From Citrobacter youngae ATCC 29220 (GTDB taxonomy: Bacteria; Pseudomonadota; Gammaproteobacteria; Enterobacterales; Enterobacteriaceae), in assembly GCF_000155975.1 (NCBI RefSeq), contig NZ_GG730299.1:1830882-1894881 (forward strand): DNA of 64,000 nt, read 5' to 3'. This document shows, one piece after another, positions 48,660 through 59,897 of the stretch; position 1 is the stretch's first letter, and each line of letters begins with the position of its first letter. The notes below the pieces were generated by a model. It was given only the letters and a program-made list of their open reading frames with translations. It made no database searches and was not told the origin of the DNA. The position numbers were made by a program, and so were the translations under genes.

Positions 48660-49670
48660 TCAGATATTTGAGACGATTTCTTTAATCAATGGCGGACCTT
48701 TAAAAATAAAGCCCGAATAAATCTGCACGAGGGTAGCGCCGGCAGCTATTTTCTCTCGTGCGGCGATTACCGAGTCGATGCCGCCCACGCCAATAATCGG
48801 CAGCTGGCCTTTTAATTCCTGAGACAACTGGCGAATAATTTCTGTACTTTTTAATTGTAACGGACGACCGCTCAGGCCCCCCATTTGATCGCAATTTTTC
48901 ATTCCCTGCACGAGAGAACGATCAAGAGTGGTGTTAGTTGCAATTACGCCATCAATATTATGCCGAACTAAACTGTCGGCAACCTGGATCAGTTCTTCCA
49001 GAGAAAGATCCGGCGCGATCTTTACGGCCACCGGAACATATTTATGGTGGATCGCTTGCAGATCGTTTTGCTTATTTTTAATTGCCGTTAGCAGATCGTC
49101 CAGGGCCTCGCCGTATTGCAGAGTGCGTAATCCCGGCGTATTCGGTGAAGAAATATTAATCGCGATATAACCGGCATACGCATAGACTTTTTCCATACAA
49201 ATCAGATAGTCATCTTTGCCGTTTTCTACCGGAGTGTCTTTATTCTTACCAATATTAATCCCGAGAATGCCGTCAAAATGCGATTTCTTAACGTTCTCGA
49301 CCAGGTTATCAACCCCCAGGTTATTAAACCCCATACGGTTGATCAAACCTTCCGCGTCGACCAGACGGAACAGACGGGGTTTATCATTACCCGGCTGAGG
49401 ACGTGGCGTCACGGTACCAATCTCAATAGAACCGAATCCCATCGCGCCAAGCGCATCAATGCACTCCCCGTCTTTATCCAGTCCGGCAGCAAGTCCGAGC
49501 GGATTTTTAAAGGTCAGCCCCATACAGGTCACCGGTTTGGCGGGGACTTTCTGGCGGACAAGCGCTTCGAGCGGCGTGCCGGTAATGCGACGTAATTGCT
49601 GGAATGTCAATTCATGAGCGCGCTCTGGATCGAGCTGGAAAAGGGCTTTACGAACGAAGGGGTAGTACAT
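48660..49670 (-). CDS. pyrD: Dihydroorotate dehydrogenase (quinone) PyrD
   Basis: Class 2 FMN enzyme on the inner membrane that oxidises dihydroorotate to orotate with ubiquinone. The 336 residues start [12 protein letters not shown], with the amphipathic N-terminal helices of class 2 enzymes. The catalytic serine is in the motif [11 protein letters not shown] (Ser175 region), and FMN-binding GVGGIDSV and YSGFIFKGP are present. ATG 49670 has AGGAGAG directly upstream, within the regulatory leader. Confidence 0.98.
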   Translation of the reverse strand: MYYPFVRKALFQLDPERAHELTFQQLRRITGTPLEALVRQKVPAKPVTCMGLTFKNPLGLAAGLDKDGECIDALGAMGFGSIEIGTVTPRPQPGNDKPRLFRLVDAEGLINRMGFNNLGVDNLVENVKKSHFDGILGINIGKNKDTPVENGKDDYLICMEKVYAYAGYIAINISSPNTPGLRTLQYGEALDDLLTAIKNKQNDLQAIHHKYVPVAVKIAPDLSLEELIQVADSLVRHNIDGVIATNTTLDRSLVQGMKNCDQMGGLSGRPLQLKSTEIIRQLSQELKGQLPIIGVGGIDSVIAAREKIAAGATLVQIYSGFIFKGPPLIKEIVSNI

Positions 49671-49714
49671 GAACTCTCCTGGATTCCCGGTGTGCAAACC
49701 GGGGGCGTATTATG
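49671..49714 (-). promoter_or_regulatory. pyrD promoter -10 and CTP-sensing leader hairpin
   Basis: On the minus strand CATAATAC (49707-49714) provides the -10. It is followed by GCCCCCGGTTTGCACACCGGGAATC, in two parts: CCCGGT (49698-49703) pairs with ACCGGG (49686-49691), ahead of the AGGAGAG ribosome site. In E. coli and Salmonella high CTP makes transcription start at the upstream C, so the hairpin forms and blocks translation; low CTP/high GTP shifts the start and frees it. The sequence elements are all kept here. Confidence 0.82.
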
Positions 49715-49755
49715 TGCGATCGCGAGCAAAAAGGGAATTGACCTGCGGCAATAAA

Positions 49756-49771
49756 TAGCAATCGTTTTCCT
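49756..49771. promoter_or_regulatory. Probable PurR operator of pyrD
   Basis: TAGCAATCGTTTTCCT matches the PurR consensus ACGCAAACGTTTTCGT at 12 of 16 positions, including the central CGTTTTC. It lies about 45 bases upstream of the pyrD -10. pyrD is a known PurR target in E. coli. Confidence 0.65.
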
Positions 49772-49912
49772 GCTTCCGCCTTTTTATTCATTTTTTAACT
49801 TTTCTATCCCGTATAAATCATTTCGATAAACAAAATCTCTCTGCCAGACTGCACGAATTGTTATCAATGTTAAATAAAAGCAAACAATTGGTTATAAGGG
49901 GAGATTGAAATT

Positions 49913-50488
49913 ATGCGCATCATTACTCTGGCGGGAAGCCCACGCTTTCCCTCTCGCTCCAGCGCGTTACTGGAATACGCCCGAGAAAAACTGAATGGCC
50001 AGGATGTTGAAGTCTTTCACTGGAATCTGCACAACTTTGCCCCGGAAGACCTGATCTATGCCCGTTTCGACAGTCCGGCGCTGAAAACCTTTGTTGAACA
50101 ACTGCACGACGCCGACGGATTGATTGTCGCCACCCCGGTCTATAAGGCGGCTTACTCCGGTGCATTGAAAACATTGCTCGATCTGCTTCCCGAACGCGCG
50201 CTGGAAGGCAAAGTCGTTTTGCCGCTGGCGACCGGCGGTACCGTTGCCCATTTACTGGCCGTTGATTACGCGCTTAAGCCGGTGCTGAGCGCCTTAAAAG
50301 CGCAGGAGATCCTGCACGGCGTGTTTGCCGATGATTCGCAGGTCATCGATTATCAGCATAAACCGCAGTTTACGCCCAACCTGCAACTGCGTCTGGACAA
50401 TGCGCTCGATGCCTTCTGGCTGGCCTTGCATCGTCGCGACGTACAACCTCCCCAACTGAATGCTCTGCGAGGTGCCGCCCATGCTTAA
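49913..50488 (+). CDS. ssuE: NADPH-dependent FMN reductase SsuE
   Basis: Supplies FMNH2 to the monooxygenase SsuD. The 191 residues match the flavodoxin-like reductase family, with N-terminal phosphate loop TLAGSPRFPSRSSALLEYA and the conserved TPVYKAAYSGALKTLLD. It is the first gene of ssuEADCB; AGGGGAGA lies 12 bases before the ATG. In E. coli the operon is induced under sulfate starvation by Cbl with CysB. The 3' end overlaps ssuA by eight bases. Confidence 0.97.
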   Translation: MRIITLAGSPRFPSRSSALLEYAREKLNGQDVEVFHWNLHNFAPEDLIYARFDSPALKTFVEQLHDADGLIVATPVYKAAYSGALKTLLDLLPERALEGKVVLPLATGGTVAHLLAVDYALKPVLSALKAQEILHGVFADDSQVIDYQHKPQFTPNLQLRLDNALDAFWLALHRRDVQPPQLNALRGAAHA

Positions 50489-51455
50489 TCTGCTCAGGCG
50501 TGGCACGCCGTGGCTGGCGCTGGCCGGTTTGCTGTCACTTTCCACGCTCGCTCATGCCGCAGAGTCAACGCCAGACGCGCTGCGCATAGGCTACCAGAAA
50601 GGGAGTGTCGGTATGGCGCTGGCAAAAAGCCACCAACTACTGGAGAAGCGCTACCCGCAGACCAAAATCTCATGGGTGGAGTTCCCGGCCGGACCGCAAA
50701 TGCTGGAAGCGCTCAATATTGGCAGTATCGATCTGGGCAGCACTGGTGATATTCCGCCGATCTTTGCCCAGGCCGCCGGGGCCGATCTGGTTTACGTGGG
50801 GGTCGAACCGCCCAAACCAAAAGCTGAAGTGATTCTGGTGCCCAAAAACAGCCCGATCCAGAGCGTGGCCCAGCTCAAAGGGCATAAAGTCGCCTTTCAG
50901 AAAGGTTCCAGCGCCCACAATTTGCTGCTGCGAGCCTTACAACAGGCCGGGCTGAAATTTACCGATATTCAACCGACTTATCTGACTCCCGCAGATGCCC
51001 GGGCAGCCTTCCAGCAAGGTAACGTTGATGCGTGGGCTATCTGGGATCCCTACTATTCCGCCGCGTTATTGCAGGGTGATGTGCGCGTACTGAAAGATGG
51101 TTCCGACCTCAAACAGACCGGATCTTTTTATCTCGCCGCTCGCCCTTACGCCGAGAAAAATGGCGAATTTGTGCTTGGCGTGCTGGATACCTTTAGCCAG
51201 GCCGACGCGTTAACCCTCAGCCAGCGCCAGCAAAGTATCACCCTGCTGGCCAAAACCATGGGGCTGCCAGAGCCGGTGATTGCGTCTTATCTTGATCACC
51301 GACCGCCAACCACCATCTCGCCCGTCAGCGCCTCTGTTGCCGCCCTGCAACAACAAACCGCCGATCTGTTTTATGACAACCGTCTGGTGCCGAAAAAAAT
51401 CGATATTCGCCAGCGTATCTGGCAACCCACTCAGCATGCAGGAGCAAAATTATGA
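50481..51455 (+). CDS. ssuA: Aliphatic sulfonate-binding protein SsuA
   Basis: Periplasmic ABC substrate-binding protein of 324 residues with a signal peptide (hydrophobic stretch [17 protein letters not shown], cleavage about residue 26). The mature part has the SsuA/TauA/NMT1 motifs [16 protein letters not shown] and [24 protein letters not shown] 50481 has GAGGTG upstream and starts a good signal peptide; the ATG seven codons earlier is inside ssuE and lacks this spacing. The stop overlaps the ssuD start. Confidence 0.96.
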   Translation: MLNLLRRGTPWLALAGLLSLSTLAHAAESTPDALRIGYQKGSVGMALAKSHQLLEKRYPQTKISWVEFPAGPQMLEALNIGSIDLGSTGDIPPIFAQAAGADLVYVGVEPPKPKAEVILVPKNSPIQSVAQLKGHKVAFQKGSSAHNLLLRALQQAGLKFTDIQPTYLTPADARAAFQQGNVDAWAIWDPYYSAALLQGDVRVLKDGSDLKQTGSFYLAARPYAEKNGEFVLGVLDTFSQADALTLSQRQQSITLLAKTMGLPEPVIASYLDHRPPTTISPVSASVAALQQQTADLFYDNRLVPKKIDIRQRIWQPTQHAGAKL

Positions 51456-52597
51456 GTCTGAACATGTTTTGGTTTTTACCTACCCACGGTGATGGTCACT
51501 ATCTGGGGACGGAAGAAAGTTCGCGCCCGGTCGATCACGCTTATCTGCAGCAAATCGCGCAGGCCGCCGATCGTCTTGGATTTACCGGCGTGCTGATCCC
51601 AACCGGGCGCTCCTGTGAAGATGCCTGGCTGGTCGCCGCCTCCATGATCCCTGTCACCCAGCGGCTTAAATTTTTGGTCGCGCTACGCCCAAGCGTAACC
51701 TCGCCAACGGTTGCCGCGCGCCAGGCAGCAACCCTCGACAGACTCTCCAATGGTCGGGCGCTGTTTAATCTGGTGACCGGCAGCGATCCGCAGGAGCTGG
51801 CTGGCGACGGCGTCTTTCTTGATCACACCGAGCGCTATGAAGCTTCTGCTGAATTCACCCAGATCTGGCGTCGCCTGTTACAGGGTGAAACGGTAGATTT
51901 CAATGGCAAACATATGCATGTCCGCGGCGCGAAGCTGTTTTTCCCTCCCGTGCAACAACCCCGGCCCCCCCTTTATTTCGGCGGCTCTTCCGATGTCGCG
52001 CAAGATCTTGCCGCAGAGCAGGTTGATCTCTATTTGACCTGGGGCGAGCCGCCTGAACAGGTAAAAGAGAAGATTGAGCAAGTGCGGGCCAAAGCGGCGG
52101 CGCTTGGACGTAAGATCCGCTTTGGAATTCGTTTACATGTCATCGTACGGGAGACGACGGATGAGGCGTGGCAGGCAGCGGAGCGTCTGATTTCGCATCT
52201 TGATGACGACACGATTGCCAAAGCCCAGGCCGCCTTCTCAAGAACGGATTCGGTTGGCCAGCAGCGGATGGCCGCGCTGCACAACGGTAAACGCGACAAA
52301 CTGGAGATAAGCCCGAACCTGTGGGCTGGCGTTGGGCTGGTGCGTGGCGGCGCCGGAACCGCGCTGGTCGGCGACGGCCCTACCGTCGCAGCGCGCATAA
52401 ACGAGTACGCCGCGCTGGGTATCGACAGCTTTGTGCTGTCGGGGTATCCGCATCTGGAAGAGGCGTACAACGTCGGCGAACTGCTGTTTCCGCATCTGGA
52501 TGTATCGATACCTGAAATTCCTCAGCCACAGCGCCTGCATCAACAAGGCGAAGCGGTGGCCAATGAATTTATCCCGCGTAAGGTCGCACAAAGCTAA
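51452..52597 (+). CDS. ssuD: FMNH2-dependent alkanesulfonate monooxygenase SsuD
   Basis: Uses FMNH2 from SsuE and O2 to cleave C2-C10 alkanesulfonates to aldehyde plus sulfite. The 381 residues form a luciferase-like barrel. Active-site elements [12 protein letters not shown] (Cys54 region), [20 protein letters not shown], and the mobile loop around [21 protein letters not shown] are complete. Translation is coupled to ssuA through ATGA. Confidence 0.98.
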   Translation: MSLNMFWFLPTHGDGHYLGTEESSRPVDHAYLQQIAQAADRLGFTGVLIPTGRSCEDAWLVAASMIPVTQRLKFLVALRPSVTSPTVAARQAATLDRLSNGRALFNLVTGSDPQELAGDGVFLDHTERYEASAEFTQIWRRLLQGETVDFNGKHMHVRGAKLFFPPVQQPRPPLYFGGSSDVAQDLAAEQVDLYLTWGEPPEQVKEKIEQVRAKAAALGRKIRFGIRLHVIVRETTDEAWQAAERLISHLDDDTIAKAQAAFSRTDSVGQQRMAALHNGKRDKLEISPNLWAGVGLVRGGAGTALVGDGPTVAARINEYAALGIDSFVLSGYPHLEEAYNVGELLFPHLDVSIPEIPQPQRLHQQGEAVANEFIPRKVAQS

Positions 52598-52607
52598 GGA
52601 GCTACAA

Positions 52608-53399
52608 ATGACAACGCCGAAAAACAGGTGGTTATTGCGCCTCGCCCCCTGGTTTTTACCGCTAGGTCTGGTGGCGATCTGGCAGATAGCCTCGTCAATG
52701 GGCTGGCTATCCACCCGCATCCTGCCCTCTCCGGAGGGCGTTGTCGAAGCCTTCTGGACCCTCTCCGCCAGCGGCGAGCTTTGGCAACATCTGGCGATCA
52801 GCTCCTGGCGCGCGCTGGTAGGATTCTCGATCGGTGGATCGATAGGTTTGACGTTGGGTCTCATCAGCGGTCTTTCGCGTTGGGGAGAACGCCTGCTGGA
52901 TACGTCAGTGCAGATGCTGCGTAACGTTCCCCATCTGGCGCTGATCCCGCTGGTGATTCTGTGGTTCGGTATTGATGAATCGGCGAAGATCTTTCTCGTC
53001 GCGCTGGGCACGCTGTTCCCTATTTACATCAATACCTGGCACGGGATCCGCAATATCGATCGCGGGCTGGTGGAGATGGCGCGCAGCTATGGGTTGTCCG
53101 GCTTCTCACTATTTATCCATGTGATCCTCCCCGGCGCCCTGCCCTCGATTATGGTTGGCGTACGCTTCGCCCTTGGGCTGATGTGGCTGACGCTTATCGT
53201 TGCGGAAACTATTTCAGCCAATGCCGGGATTGGTTATCTGGCGATGAATGCCCGCGAATTTCTGCAAACCGATGTGGTCGTGGTGGCCATTATTCTCTAC
53301 GCCCTGCTCGGCAAACTTGCCGACGTCAGCGCGCAATTGCTGGAGCGAGTCTGGCTGCGCTGGAACCCGGCTTACCATGTGAAGGAGGCTACCGTATGA
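52608..53399 (+). CDS. ssuC: Sulfonate ABC permease SsuC
   Basis: Inner-membrane permease subunit of 263 residues with about six membrane helices. The EAA loop motif that contacts SsuB reads [24 protein letters not shown] (about residues 160-185). AAGGAG lies before ATG 52608. The stop overlaps the ssuB start by three bases (ATGA). Confidence 0.96.
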   Translation: MTTPKNRWLLRLAPWFLPLGLVAIWQIASSMGWLSTRILPSPEGVVEAFWTLSASGELWQHLAISSWRALVGFSIGGSIGLTLGLISGLSRWGERLLDTSVQMLRNVPHLALIPLVILWFGIDESAKIFLVALGTLFPIYINTWHGIRNIDRGLVEMARSYGLSGFSLFIHVILPGALPSIMVGVRFALGLMWLTLIVAETISANAGIGYLAMNAREFLQTDVVVVAIILYALLGKLADVSAQLLERVWLRWNPAYHVKEATV

Positions 53400-54163
53400 A
53401 TACCGCTCGCTTGAACCAGGGTACCCCGCTTTTACTGAACGCCGTGACAAAAAAATACGCCGCTAATACGGTGCTGAATCAATTGGATCTGCATATTCCG
53501 GCGGGGCAATTTGTCGCCGTGGTGGGCCGCAGCGGCGGTGGCAAAAGCACGTTACTGCGCCTGCTGGCCGGGCTGGAATCCCCCAGCTCAGGCGCATTAC
53601 TTGCCGGAACCACCCCGCTGGCAGATATTCAGGATGATACGCGCATGATGTTTCAGGATGCGCGTCTGCTGCCATGGAAAACGGTTATCGATAACGTTGG
53701 TCTGGGGCTGAAAGGCCAATGGCGCGATGCGGCCCGTAATGCGTTGGCCGCTGTTGGCCTGGAAAACCGGGCACTGGAATGGCCTGCCGCTCTTTCCGGC
53801 GGGCAAAAACAGCGCGTGGCCCTGGCGCGGGCATTAATTCACCGCCCTGGCCTGCTGTTACTGGATGAACCGCTCGGCGCGCTGGATGCGTTAACCCGCC
53901 TTGAGATGCAGGATCTGATCGTCTCACTATGGCAGGATCACGGTTTCACCGTGCTGCTGGTGACGCACGACGTCAGTGAGGCCGTTGCGATGGCAGACCG
54001 CGTGCTATTGATCGAAGATGGCAAAATCGGGCTGGATCTGACTGTGGATATTCAGCGCCCCCGCCGTTTGGGATCGGTGCGATTAGCCGAGCTGGAAGCG
54101 GAAGTGCTGAACCGGGTGATGAAGCGTGGCGAAAATGAAGTTCAGCTACGCAAGCAGGGTTAA
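53396..54163 (+). CDS. ssuB: Sulfonate ABC ATPase SsuB
   Basis: Cytoplasmic ATPase of 255 residues that powers SsuAC. Walker A is [10 protein letters not shown] (about residues 43-52), the Q-loop is [12 protein letters not shown], the signature [15 protein letters not shown], and Walker [13 protein letters not shown]; all are intact. AAGGAGG lies just upstream of the ATG, within ssuC. It is the last gene of the operon and is followed by a REP element. Confidence 0.97.
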   Translation: MNTARLNQGTPLLLNAVTKKYAANTVLNQLDLHIPAGQFVAVVGRSGGGKSTLLRLLAGLESPSSGALLAGTTPLADIQDDTRMMFQDARLLPWKTVIDNVGLGLKGQWRDAARNALAAVGLENRALEWPAALSGGQKQRVALARALIHRPGLLLLDEPLGALDALTRLEMQDLIVSLWQDHGFTVLLVTHDVSEAVAMADRVLLIEDGKIGLDLTVDIQRPRRLGSVRLAELEAEVLNRVMKRGENEVQLRKQG

Positions 54164-54167
54164 AAAT

Positions 54168-54228
54168 GCCGGATGGCGCTACCGCTTATCCGGCCTACAC
54201 GTGAATGGTAGGCCGGACCCATCCGGCA
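54168..54228. repeat. REP/BIME element
   Basis: Two facing REP cores (GCCGGATGGCG...TATCCGGCCTAC and GTAGGCCGGACCCATCCGGC) lie between the convergent ends of ssuB and pepN. No ordinary terminator is seen, so this structure may define both 3' ends. Confidence 0.88.
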
Positions 54229-54234
54229 ATATTA

Positions 54235-56847
54235 TCAGGCTAACGCTTTGGTAATTTTCTCAAACAGGTCGCCGGAGAGATTTTCCAGACCTTTCAGCTG
54301 TTCCAGCGCCGCACGCATCTTCGCCTGACGTTTTGCATCATAACGTTTTAAGCGGATCAGCGGCTCAATCAGACGTGACGCCACCTGTGGGTTACGGCTG
54401 TTCAGCTCAGTCAGCATGTCGACCAGGAACTGATAGCCGCTGCCATCTTCCGCATGGAAAGCCGCCGGGTTGCTGCCCGCAAAGGCCCCAATCAGCGAAC
54501 GGATGCGGTTCGGGTTACTCATACTGAAAGAGCGATGCTTCAGCAGGCCACGTACCGTTTCCAGCACGTTTCTCGCCGGGCTGGTGGATTGCAGGATAAA
54601 CCATTTGTCCATCACCAGACCGTCATGGTGCCACTTATCGTCATACTCCTGCATTAGCGCGTCACGGCACGGCAGCTGCGCCGCTACAGCAGCGGACAGC
54701 GCCGCCAGGGCGTCAGTCATATTGTTCGCTTCACGGTACTGCTTGCTGACCAGCGTATCAGCCAGATGGGTTTCGCCAAAGGCCAGGAAGCGCAGGCAGG
54801 CATTACGCAGCGTACGTTTGCCAATATCCGCATGCTCAACGCGGTACTCGTCGAGATGGTTCGCGTTATAAATGGCGAGGAATTCATCCGCCAGTTCGGT
54901 CGCCAGCGTGCGGGTTAACGCTTCGCGGACTTCCGTTATCGCCACCGGATCGATGATGTCGAACAGTTCGGCCATTTCATTCACCGAAGGCAGCGTCAGG
55001 ATCTCTGCCGCCAGCGCTGGATCGATCTTCTCATCGAGTAAAATCGCGCGGAAGGCATCCGCGACATGAGCCGGTAACGACAACGGCTGCCCCTGCTGAT
55101 GGCGGGCAACGTTGAGCTTGATATAGGTCGCCAGCAGGCTTTGCGCCGCGTCCCAACGAGAGAAATCGTTACGCGCATGACGCATCAGGAAGGTCAGTTG
55201 CTGATCGCTCCATTTGTATTCCAGTTTTACCGGCGCGGAGAATTCGCACAGCAGTGCCGGAACCGGCTGGAAGTAGACGTTATCAAACACAAACGTCTGC
55301 TCTGCCTGGGTGACATTGAGTACCGAATTCACCGGGTGCCCGCCTTTTTGCAGCGGGATCGCTTTCCCTTCGTTGTCATATAACTCGAGGGCGAAAGGAA
55401 TATGCAGAGGGTGTTTTTCGGCCTGATCCGGCGTCGCCGGCGTACGCTGGCTGATAGTCAGCGTGTATTGTTCAGTGGACGGATTATAGTCATCACGCAC
55501 GGTCAGGATCGGCGTACCGGACTGACTGTACCAGCGGCGGAAATGAGAGAGGTCAACGTTGGACGCATCTTCCATCGCCTGGACGAAATCATCACAGGTA
55601 GCAGCGCTACCGTCATGACGTTCAAAATACAGCTGCATCCCTTTCTGGAAGTTAGCCTCACCCAGCAGGGTGTGGATCATACGAATGACTTCAGCGCCCT
55701 TTTCGTACACGGTCAGGGTATAGAAGTTATTCATTTCAATGACCATATCCGGGCGGATTGGGTGCGCCATCGGGCTGGCGTCTTCGGCAAACTGCAGGCC
55801 GCGCATAGTGCGTACATTGCTGATGCGGTTTACCGCGCGTGAGCCGAGATCGGAGCTGAACTCCTGATCGCGGAACACGGTTAAACCCTCTTTCAGGCTC
55901 AACTGGAACCAGTCGCGACAGGTCACACGGTTGCCGGTCCAGTTATGGAAATATTCGTGACCAATGACGCGTTCAATATCGAGATAGTCTTTGTCAGTGG
56001 CGGTATCGGTCCGGGCCAGCACGTATTTGGAGTTAAAGATGTTCAGACCTTTATTCTCCATCGCGCCCATATTGAAGAAATCCACGGCGACAATCATATA
56101 AATGTCGAGGTCATACTCGAGACCGAAACGCTCTTCATCCCATTTCATGGAGTTTTTCAGCGAGGTCATCGCCCACGGCGCACGGTCCAGGTTACCGCGA
56201 TCGACATACAGTTCCAGCGCCACTTCACGTCCTGAACGAGTGGTAAAGGTGTCACGCAGGACGTCGAAATCACCGGCGACCAGCGCAAACAGATAGCACG
56301 GTTTTGGGAACGGATCCTGCCACTGCACCCAGTGACGACCGTTTTCCAGTTCCCCCTGCGCCACGCGGTTGCCGTTAGAGAGCAGGAACGGATATTGGGT
56401 TTTATCGGCGATAATTTTGGTGGTAAAACGCGCCAGAACATCCGGTCTGTCGAGGTACCAGGTAATATGGCGGAACCCTTCTGCTTCACACTGGGTGCAC
56501 AGCGCATCGCCGGACTTGTACAGTCCTTCCAGCGCGGTATTGGCCGCCGGGCTAATCTCATTCACGATCCGCAGCGTAAAACGTTCCGGCAGCTGACTGA
56601 TGACCAGAACGCCCTCTTCTTCTTTATACTCTGTCCACGGCTCATCATTCACGTGGATTGATACCAGGGTCAGATCTTCGCCATCCAGGCGCAGAGGCGC
56701 GCTGGACGCGCCATGACGGACAGCCTGGCTCACTGCGGTGACCACGGTTTTTTCAGCATCCAGGTCAAAGGTCAAGTCAATATCAGTAATCTGGTAATCC
56801 GGCGCACGATAGTCGTGGCGGTATTTGGCTTGTGGCTGTTGTGTCAT
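54235..56847 (-). CDS. pepN: Aminopeptidase N (PepN)
   Basis: Major broad-specificity cytoplasmic aminopeptidase of the M1 zinc family, 870 residues as in E. coli. The zinc motif HEYFH is at residues 297-301, with the third ligand Glu in LKEGLTVF about 19 residues later. The substrate-binding GAMEN motif (MGAMENKGLN) is near residue 261-265. AAGGT lies upstream of the ATG. Divergent from pncB. Confidence 0.98.
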   Translation of the reverse strand: MTQQPQAKYRHDYRAPDYQITDIDLTFDLDAEKTVVTAVSQAVRHGASSAPLRLDGEDLTLVSIHVNDEPWTEYKEEEGVLVISQLPERFTLRIVNEISPAANTALEGLYKSGDALCTQCEAEGFRHITWYLDRPDVLARFTTKIIADKTQYPFLLSNGNRVAQGELENGRHWVQWQDPFPKPCYLFALVAGDFDVLRDTFTTRSGREVALELYVDRGNLDRAPWAMTSLKNSMKWDEERFGLEYDLDIYMIVAVDFFNMGAMENKGLNIFNSKYVLARTDTATDKDYLDIERVIGHEYFHNWTGNRVTCRDWFQLSLKEGLTVFRDQEFSSDLGSRAVNRISNVRTMRGLQFAEDASPMAHPIRPDMVIEMNNFYTLTVYEKGAEVIRMIHTLLGEANFQKGMQLYFERHDGSAATCDDFVQAMEDASNVDLSHFRRWYSQSGTPILTVRDDYNPSTEQYTLTISQRTPATPDQAEKHPLHIPFALELYDNEGKAIPLQKGGHPVNSVLNVTQAEQTFVFDNVYFQPVPALLCEFSAPVKLEYKWSDQQLTFLMRHARNDFSRWDAAQSLLATYIKLNVARHQQGQPLSLPAHVADAFRAILLDEKIDPALAAEILTLPSVNEMAELFDIIDPVAITEVREALTRTLATELADEFLAIYNANHLDEYRVEHADIGKRTLRNACLRFLAFGETHLADTLVSKQYREANNMTDALAALSAAVAAQLPCRDALMQEYDDKWHHDGLVMDKWFILQSTSPARNVLETVRGLLKHRSFSMSNPNRIRSLIGAFAGSNPAAFHAEDGSGYQFLVDMLTELNSRNPQVASRLIEPLIRLKRYDAKRQAKMRAALEQLKGLENLSGDLFEKITKALA

Positions 56848-57066
56848 AAAAAAACCTTTAGCATCTTTAGTAGAGTCTCGGCTTCAGTCTATTCCTGTTG
56901 CGTAAATCGCGCTACGCAGAATGTTCATCTTTTCAGGCACAAACCCCCTTTTTGCTACATTTTCATAACACGCGGCACGAATTGCCCTCGACCAGAAAGA
57001 CAGCTTATGGTGTGATCGGGGTTCAATAAATCGCTAAACAGGGTATACTCCAGCGGTTTTCTTAGT

Positions 57067-57084
57067 TGTTTATTGTACTAAACG
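57067..57084. promoter_or_regulatory. NadR operator of pncB
   Basis: TGTTTA-TTGTAC-TAAACG matches the NadR box TGTTTA-N6-TAAACA with one mismatch. It lies 30 bases before the pncB start and would repress pncB when NAD is plentiful. Confidence 0.9.
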
Positions 57085-57113
57085 CTCCCGTGAGAGGATG
57101 CTACTGCGCACCT

Positions 57114-58316
57114 ATGACACAATTCGCTTCTCCTGTTCTGCACTCGCTGCTGGATACAGACGCTTATAAGTTGCATATGCAGCAAGCCGTTTTTCACCAC
57201 TACTATGATGTACAAGTAGCGGCTGAATTTCGTTGCCGTGGCGATGACCTGCTCGGTATTTACGCCGATGCTATTCGTGAGCAGGTGAATGCCATGCAGC
57301 ACCTGCGACTGCAGGAGGACGAGTACCAGTGGCTCTCCGGCCTGCCTTTCTTTAAAGCTGATTACCTCGCCTGGTTACGTGATTTCCGCTATAAGCCGGA
57401 GCAGGTTTGCGTCACCAACGATAACGGCAAGCTGAACATCCGCTTAACCGGTCCATGGCGCGAAGTGATCATGTGGGAAGTTCCGCTGCTGGCGGTTATT
57501 AGCGAACTGGTGCACCGTTACCGTTCGCCCGAATCGGGCGTCCCGCAGGCACTCAACGAACTGGAAAGCAAACTAGTCGAATTCTCTGCTTTAACGAAAA
57601 ATGTCGATATGTCGCGCTTCCATCTGATGGATTTCGGTACGCGCCGTCGTTTTTCACGCGAAGTACAGCAGGCGATTGTTAAACGCCTGCAGCAAGAATC
57701 CTGGTTTGTCGGCACCAGTAACTACGATCTGGCCCGCCGTCTGTCGCTGACGCCTATGGGCACGCAGGCGCATGAGTGGTTCCAGGCGCATCAGCAAATC
57801 AGCCCGGAGCTTGCCACCAGCCAGCGCGTTGCGCTTGCCGCCTGGTTAAATGAATATCCCGATCAGCTCGGCATTGCGCTGACGGACTGCATCACCATGG
57901 ACGCGTTTTTACGCGACTTTGGCGTTGAATTTGCGACCCGCTACCAGGGGCTGCGCCATGATTCTGGCGATCCGGTGGAATGGGGTGAAAAAGCCATCGC
58001 CCATTATGAAAAGCTGGGCATTGACCCGCAAAGCAAAAAGCTGGTGTTCTCAGACAATCTTGATCTGAATAAAGCGGTTGAACTCTATCGCCATTTCTCT
58101 TCTCGCGTGCAGTTGAGCTTTGGTATCGGGACGCGCCTGACGTGTAATATCCCTCAGGTGAAGCCGCTCAATATTGTTATCAAGCTGGTGGAATGTAACG
58201 GCAAACCGGTGGCGAAGCTATCTGATAGCCCGGGTAAAACCATCTGCCACGATAAAGCGTTTGTTCGTGCGCTGCGCAAAGCCTTCGATCTCCCGCATAT
58301 TAAAAAAGCCAGTTAA
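57114..58316 (+). CDS. pncB: Nicotinate phosphoribosyltransferase PncB
   Basis: Converts nicotinate and PRPP to nicotinate mononucleotide in the pyridine salvage pathway. The 400 residues match E. coli PncB. Conserved segments include [37 protein letters not shown] (with the regulatory phospho-His region) and [14 protein letters not shown] 57114 ([10 protein letters not shown]) is chosen by homology; an in-frame upstream start falls inside the NadR box. Confidence 0.97.
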   Translation: MTQFASPVLHSLLDTDAYKLHMQQAVFHHYYDVQVAAEFRCRGDDLLGIYADAIREQVNAMQHLRLQEDEYQWLSGLPFFKADYLAWLRDFRYKPEQVCVTNDNGKLNIRLTGPWREVIMWEVPLLAVISELVHRYRSPESGVPQALNELESKLVEFSALTKNVDMSRFHLMDFGTRRRFSREVQQAIVKRLQQESWFVGTSNYDLARRLSLTPMGTQAHEWFQAHQQISPELATSQRVALAAWLNEYPDQLGIALTDCITMDAFLRDFGVEFATRYQGLRHDSGDPVEWGEKAIAHYEKLGIDPQSKKLVFSDNLDLNKAVELYRHFSSRVQLSFGIGTRLTCNIPQVKPLNIVIKLVECNGKPVAKLSDSPGKTICHDKAFVRALRKAFDLPHIKKAS

Positions 58317-58324
58317 TCTTCACA

Positions 58325-58347
58325 GGGAGCCACATCGGCTCCCTTTT
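58325..58347 (+). terminator. Terminator of pncB
   Basis: A GGGAGCC/GGCTCCC stem with a short loop is followed by TTTT, eight bases after the stop codon. Confidence 0.88.
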
Positions 58348-58481
58348 CGCGTTTATTTCCGAAATCTTTCACTCCAGCAACGAATTCTGCTTGTCTGATT
58401 GCAGATGCCAGGTAACATAGGTATCCCCCCATTACGGGTGGACATGTGTTTATATATCCGACTATTAACAGAGAGAATATT

Positions 58482-59882
58482 ATGAGCGTTGTGCCTGTAG
58501 CCGACGTACTCCAGGGCCGCGTAGCCGTTGACAGCGAAGTCACCGTGCGCGGATGGGTACGTACCCGCCGAGATTCAAAAGCTGGCATCTCCTTCCTCGC
58601 CGTTTATGACGGTTCCTGCTTTGATCCTGTACAGGCCGTCATCAATAATTCTCTGCCCAATTACAATCAGGACGTATTGCGCCTGACAACGGGATGTTCA
58701 GTTATCGTAACGGGTAAAGTCGTTGCATCACCTGGACAAGGACAGAGCTTTGAAATTCAGGCCACTGAAGTTGAAGTCACGGGCTGGGTTGAAGATCCTG
58801 ACACCTACCCGATGGCGGCCAAGCGTCACAGCATTGAGTATCTGCGTGAAGTGGCGCACATGCGTCCGCGTACCAACATGATTGGTGCGGTAGCGCGTGT
58901 ACGTCATACGCTGGCGCAAGCGCTGCATCGCTTCTTCCATGAGCAGGGTTTCTTTTGGGTATCCACGCCGCTGATCACCGCTTCCGATACGGAAGGCGCT
59001 GGTGAGATGTTCCGTGTTTCTACGCTGGATCTGGAAAACCTGCCGCGTAACGATCAGGGAAAAGTCGACTTTGATAAAGACTTCTTCGGTAAAGAAGCCT
59101 TCCTGACCGTTTCTGGTCAGTTGAACGGCGAAACCTACGCCTGCGCCCTGTCCAAAATTTATACCTTTGGCCCGACGTTCCGTGCAGAAAACTCTAACAC
59201 CAGCCGTCACCTGGCGGAGTTCTGGATGCTGGAGCCAGAAGTGGCTTTCGCTAACCTGGACGACGTGGCAGGCCTGGCTGAAGCCATGCTGAAGTATGCC
59301 TTTAAGGCCGTACTGGCAGAGCGTGCGGATGATATGAAATTCTTCGCTGAACGCGTCGACAAAGACGCGATTTCACGCCTGGAACGTTTCATTGACGCGG
59401 ACTTCGCGCAGGTGGATTACACCGACGCGGTAAGCATTCTGGAAAAATGCGGCAAACAGTTCGAAAACCCGGTTTACTGGGGTGTGGATCTCTCTTCCGA
59501 GCACGAACGTTATCTTGCTGAAGAGCACTTTAAAGCGCCGGTGGTGGTTAAAAACTACCCGAAAGATATCAAAGCGTTTTATATGCGCCTTAACGAAGAC
59601 GGTAAAACCGTTGCAGCAATGGACGTTCTGGCGCCGGGCATCGGTGAAATCATCGGTGGTTCCCAGCGTGAAGAGCGTCTTGACGTACTGGATGCCCGTA
59701 TGCTGGAAATGGGTCTGAACAAAGAAGATTACTGGTGGTATCGCGACCTGCGTCGCTACGGCACCGTTCCGCATTCCGGCTTCGGTTTAGGCTTCGAGCG
59801 TCTGATTGCCTACGTTACTGGCGTGCAGAACGTCCGTGATGTTATTCCGTTCCCGCGTACTCCGCGTAACGCCAGCTTCTAA
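58482..59882 (+). CDS. asnS: Asparaginyl-tRNA synthetase AsnS
   Basis: Class IIb synthetase charging tRNA-Asn, 466 residues as in E. coli. An N-terminal OB-fold anticodon domain ([20 protein letters not shown]) precedes the catalytic domain. Motif 2 is [20 protein letters not shown] and motif 3 is [15 protein letters not shown] near the C terminus. ATG 58482 ([10 protein letters not shown]) is preceded by AGAGAG. The 3' flank has a duplicated terminator hairpin. Confidence 0.98.
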   Translation: MSVVPVADVLQGRVAVDSEVTVRGWVRTRRDSKAGISFLAVYDGSCFDPVQAVINNSLPNYNQDVLRLTTGCSVIVTGKVVASPGQGQSFEIQATEVEVTGWVEDPDTYPMAAKRHSIEYLREVAHMRPRTNMIGAVARVRHTLAQALHRFFHEQGFFWVSTPLITASDTEGAGEMFRVSTLDLENLPRNDQGKVDFDKDFFGKEAFLTVSGQLNGETYACALSKIYTFGPTFRAENSNTSRHLAEFWMLEPEVAFANLDDVAGLAEAMLKYAFKAVLAERADDMKFFAERVDKDAISRLERFIDADFAQVDYTDAVSILEKCGKQFENPVYWGVDLSSEHERYLAEEHFKAPVVVKNYPKDIKAFYMRLNEDGKTVAAMDVLAPGIGEIIGGSQREERLDVLDARMLEMGLNKEDYWWYRDLRRYGTVPHSGFGLGFERLIAYVTGVQNVRDVIPFPRTPRNASF

Positions 59883-59897
59883 AGCTGAATTTTTAAT

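Noticed and set aside
52238..53011. A 257-codon open frame antisense to ssuD/ssuC
   Set aside because: It spans two real genes and their junction and has shadow-like composition.
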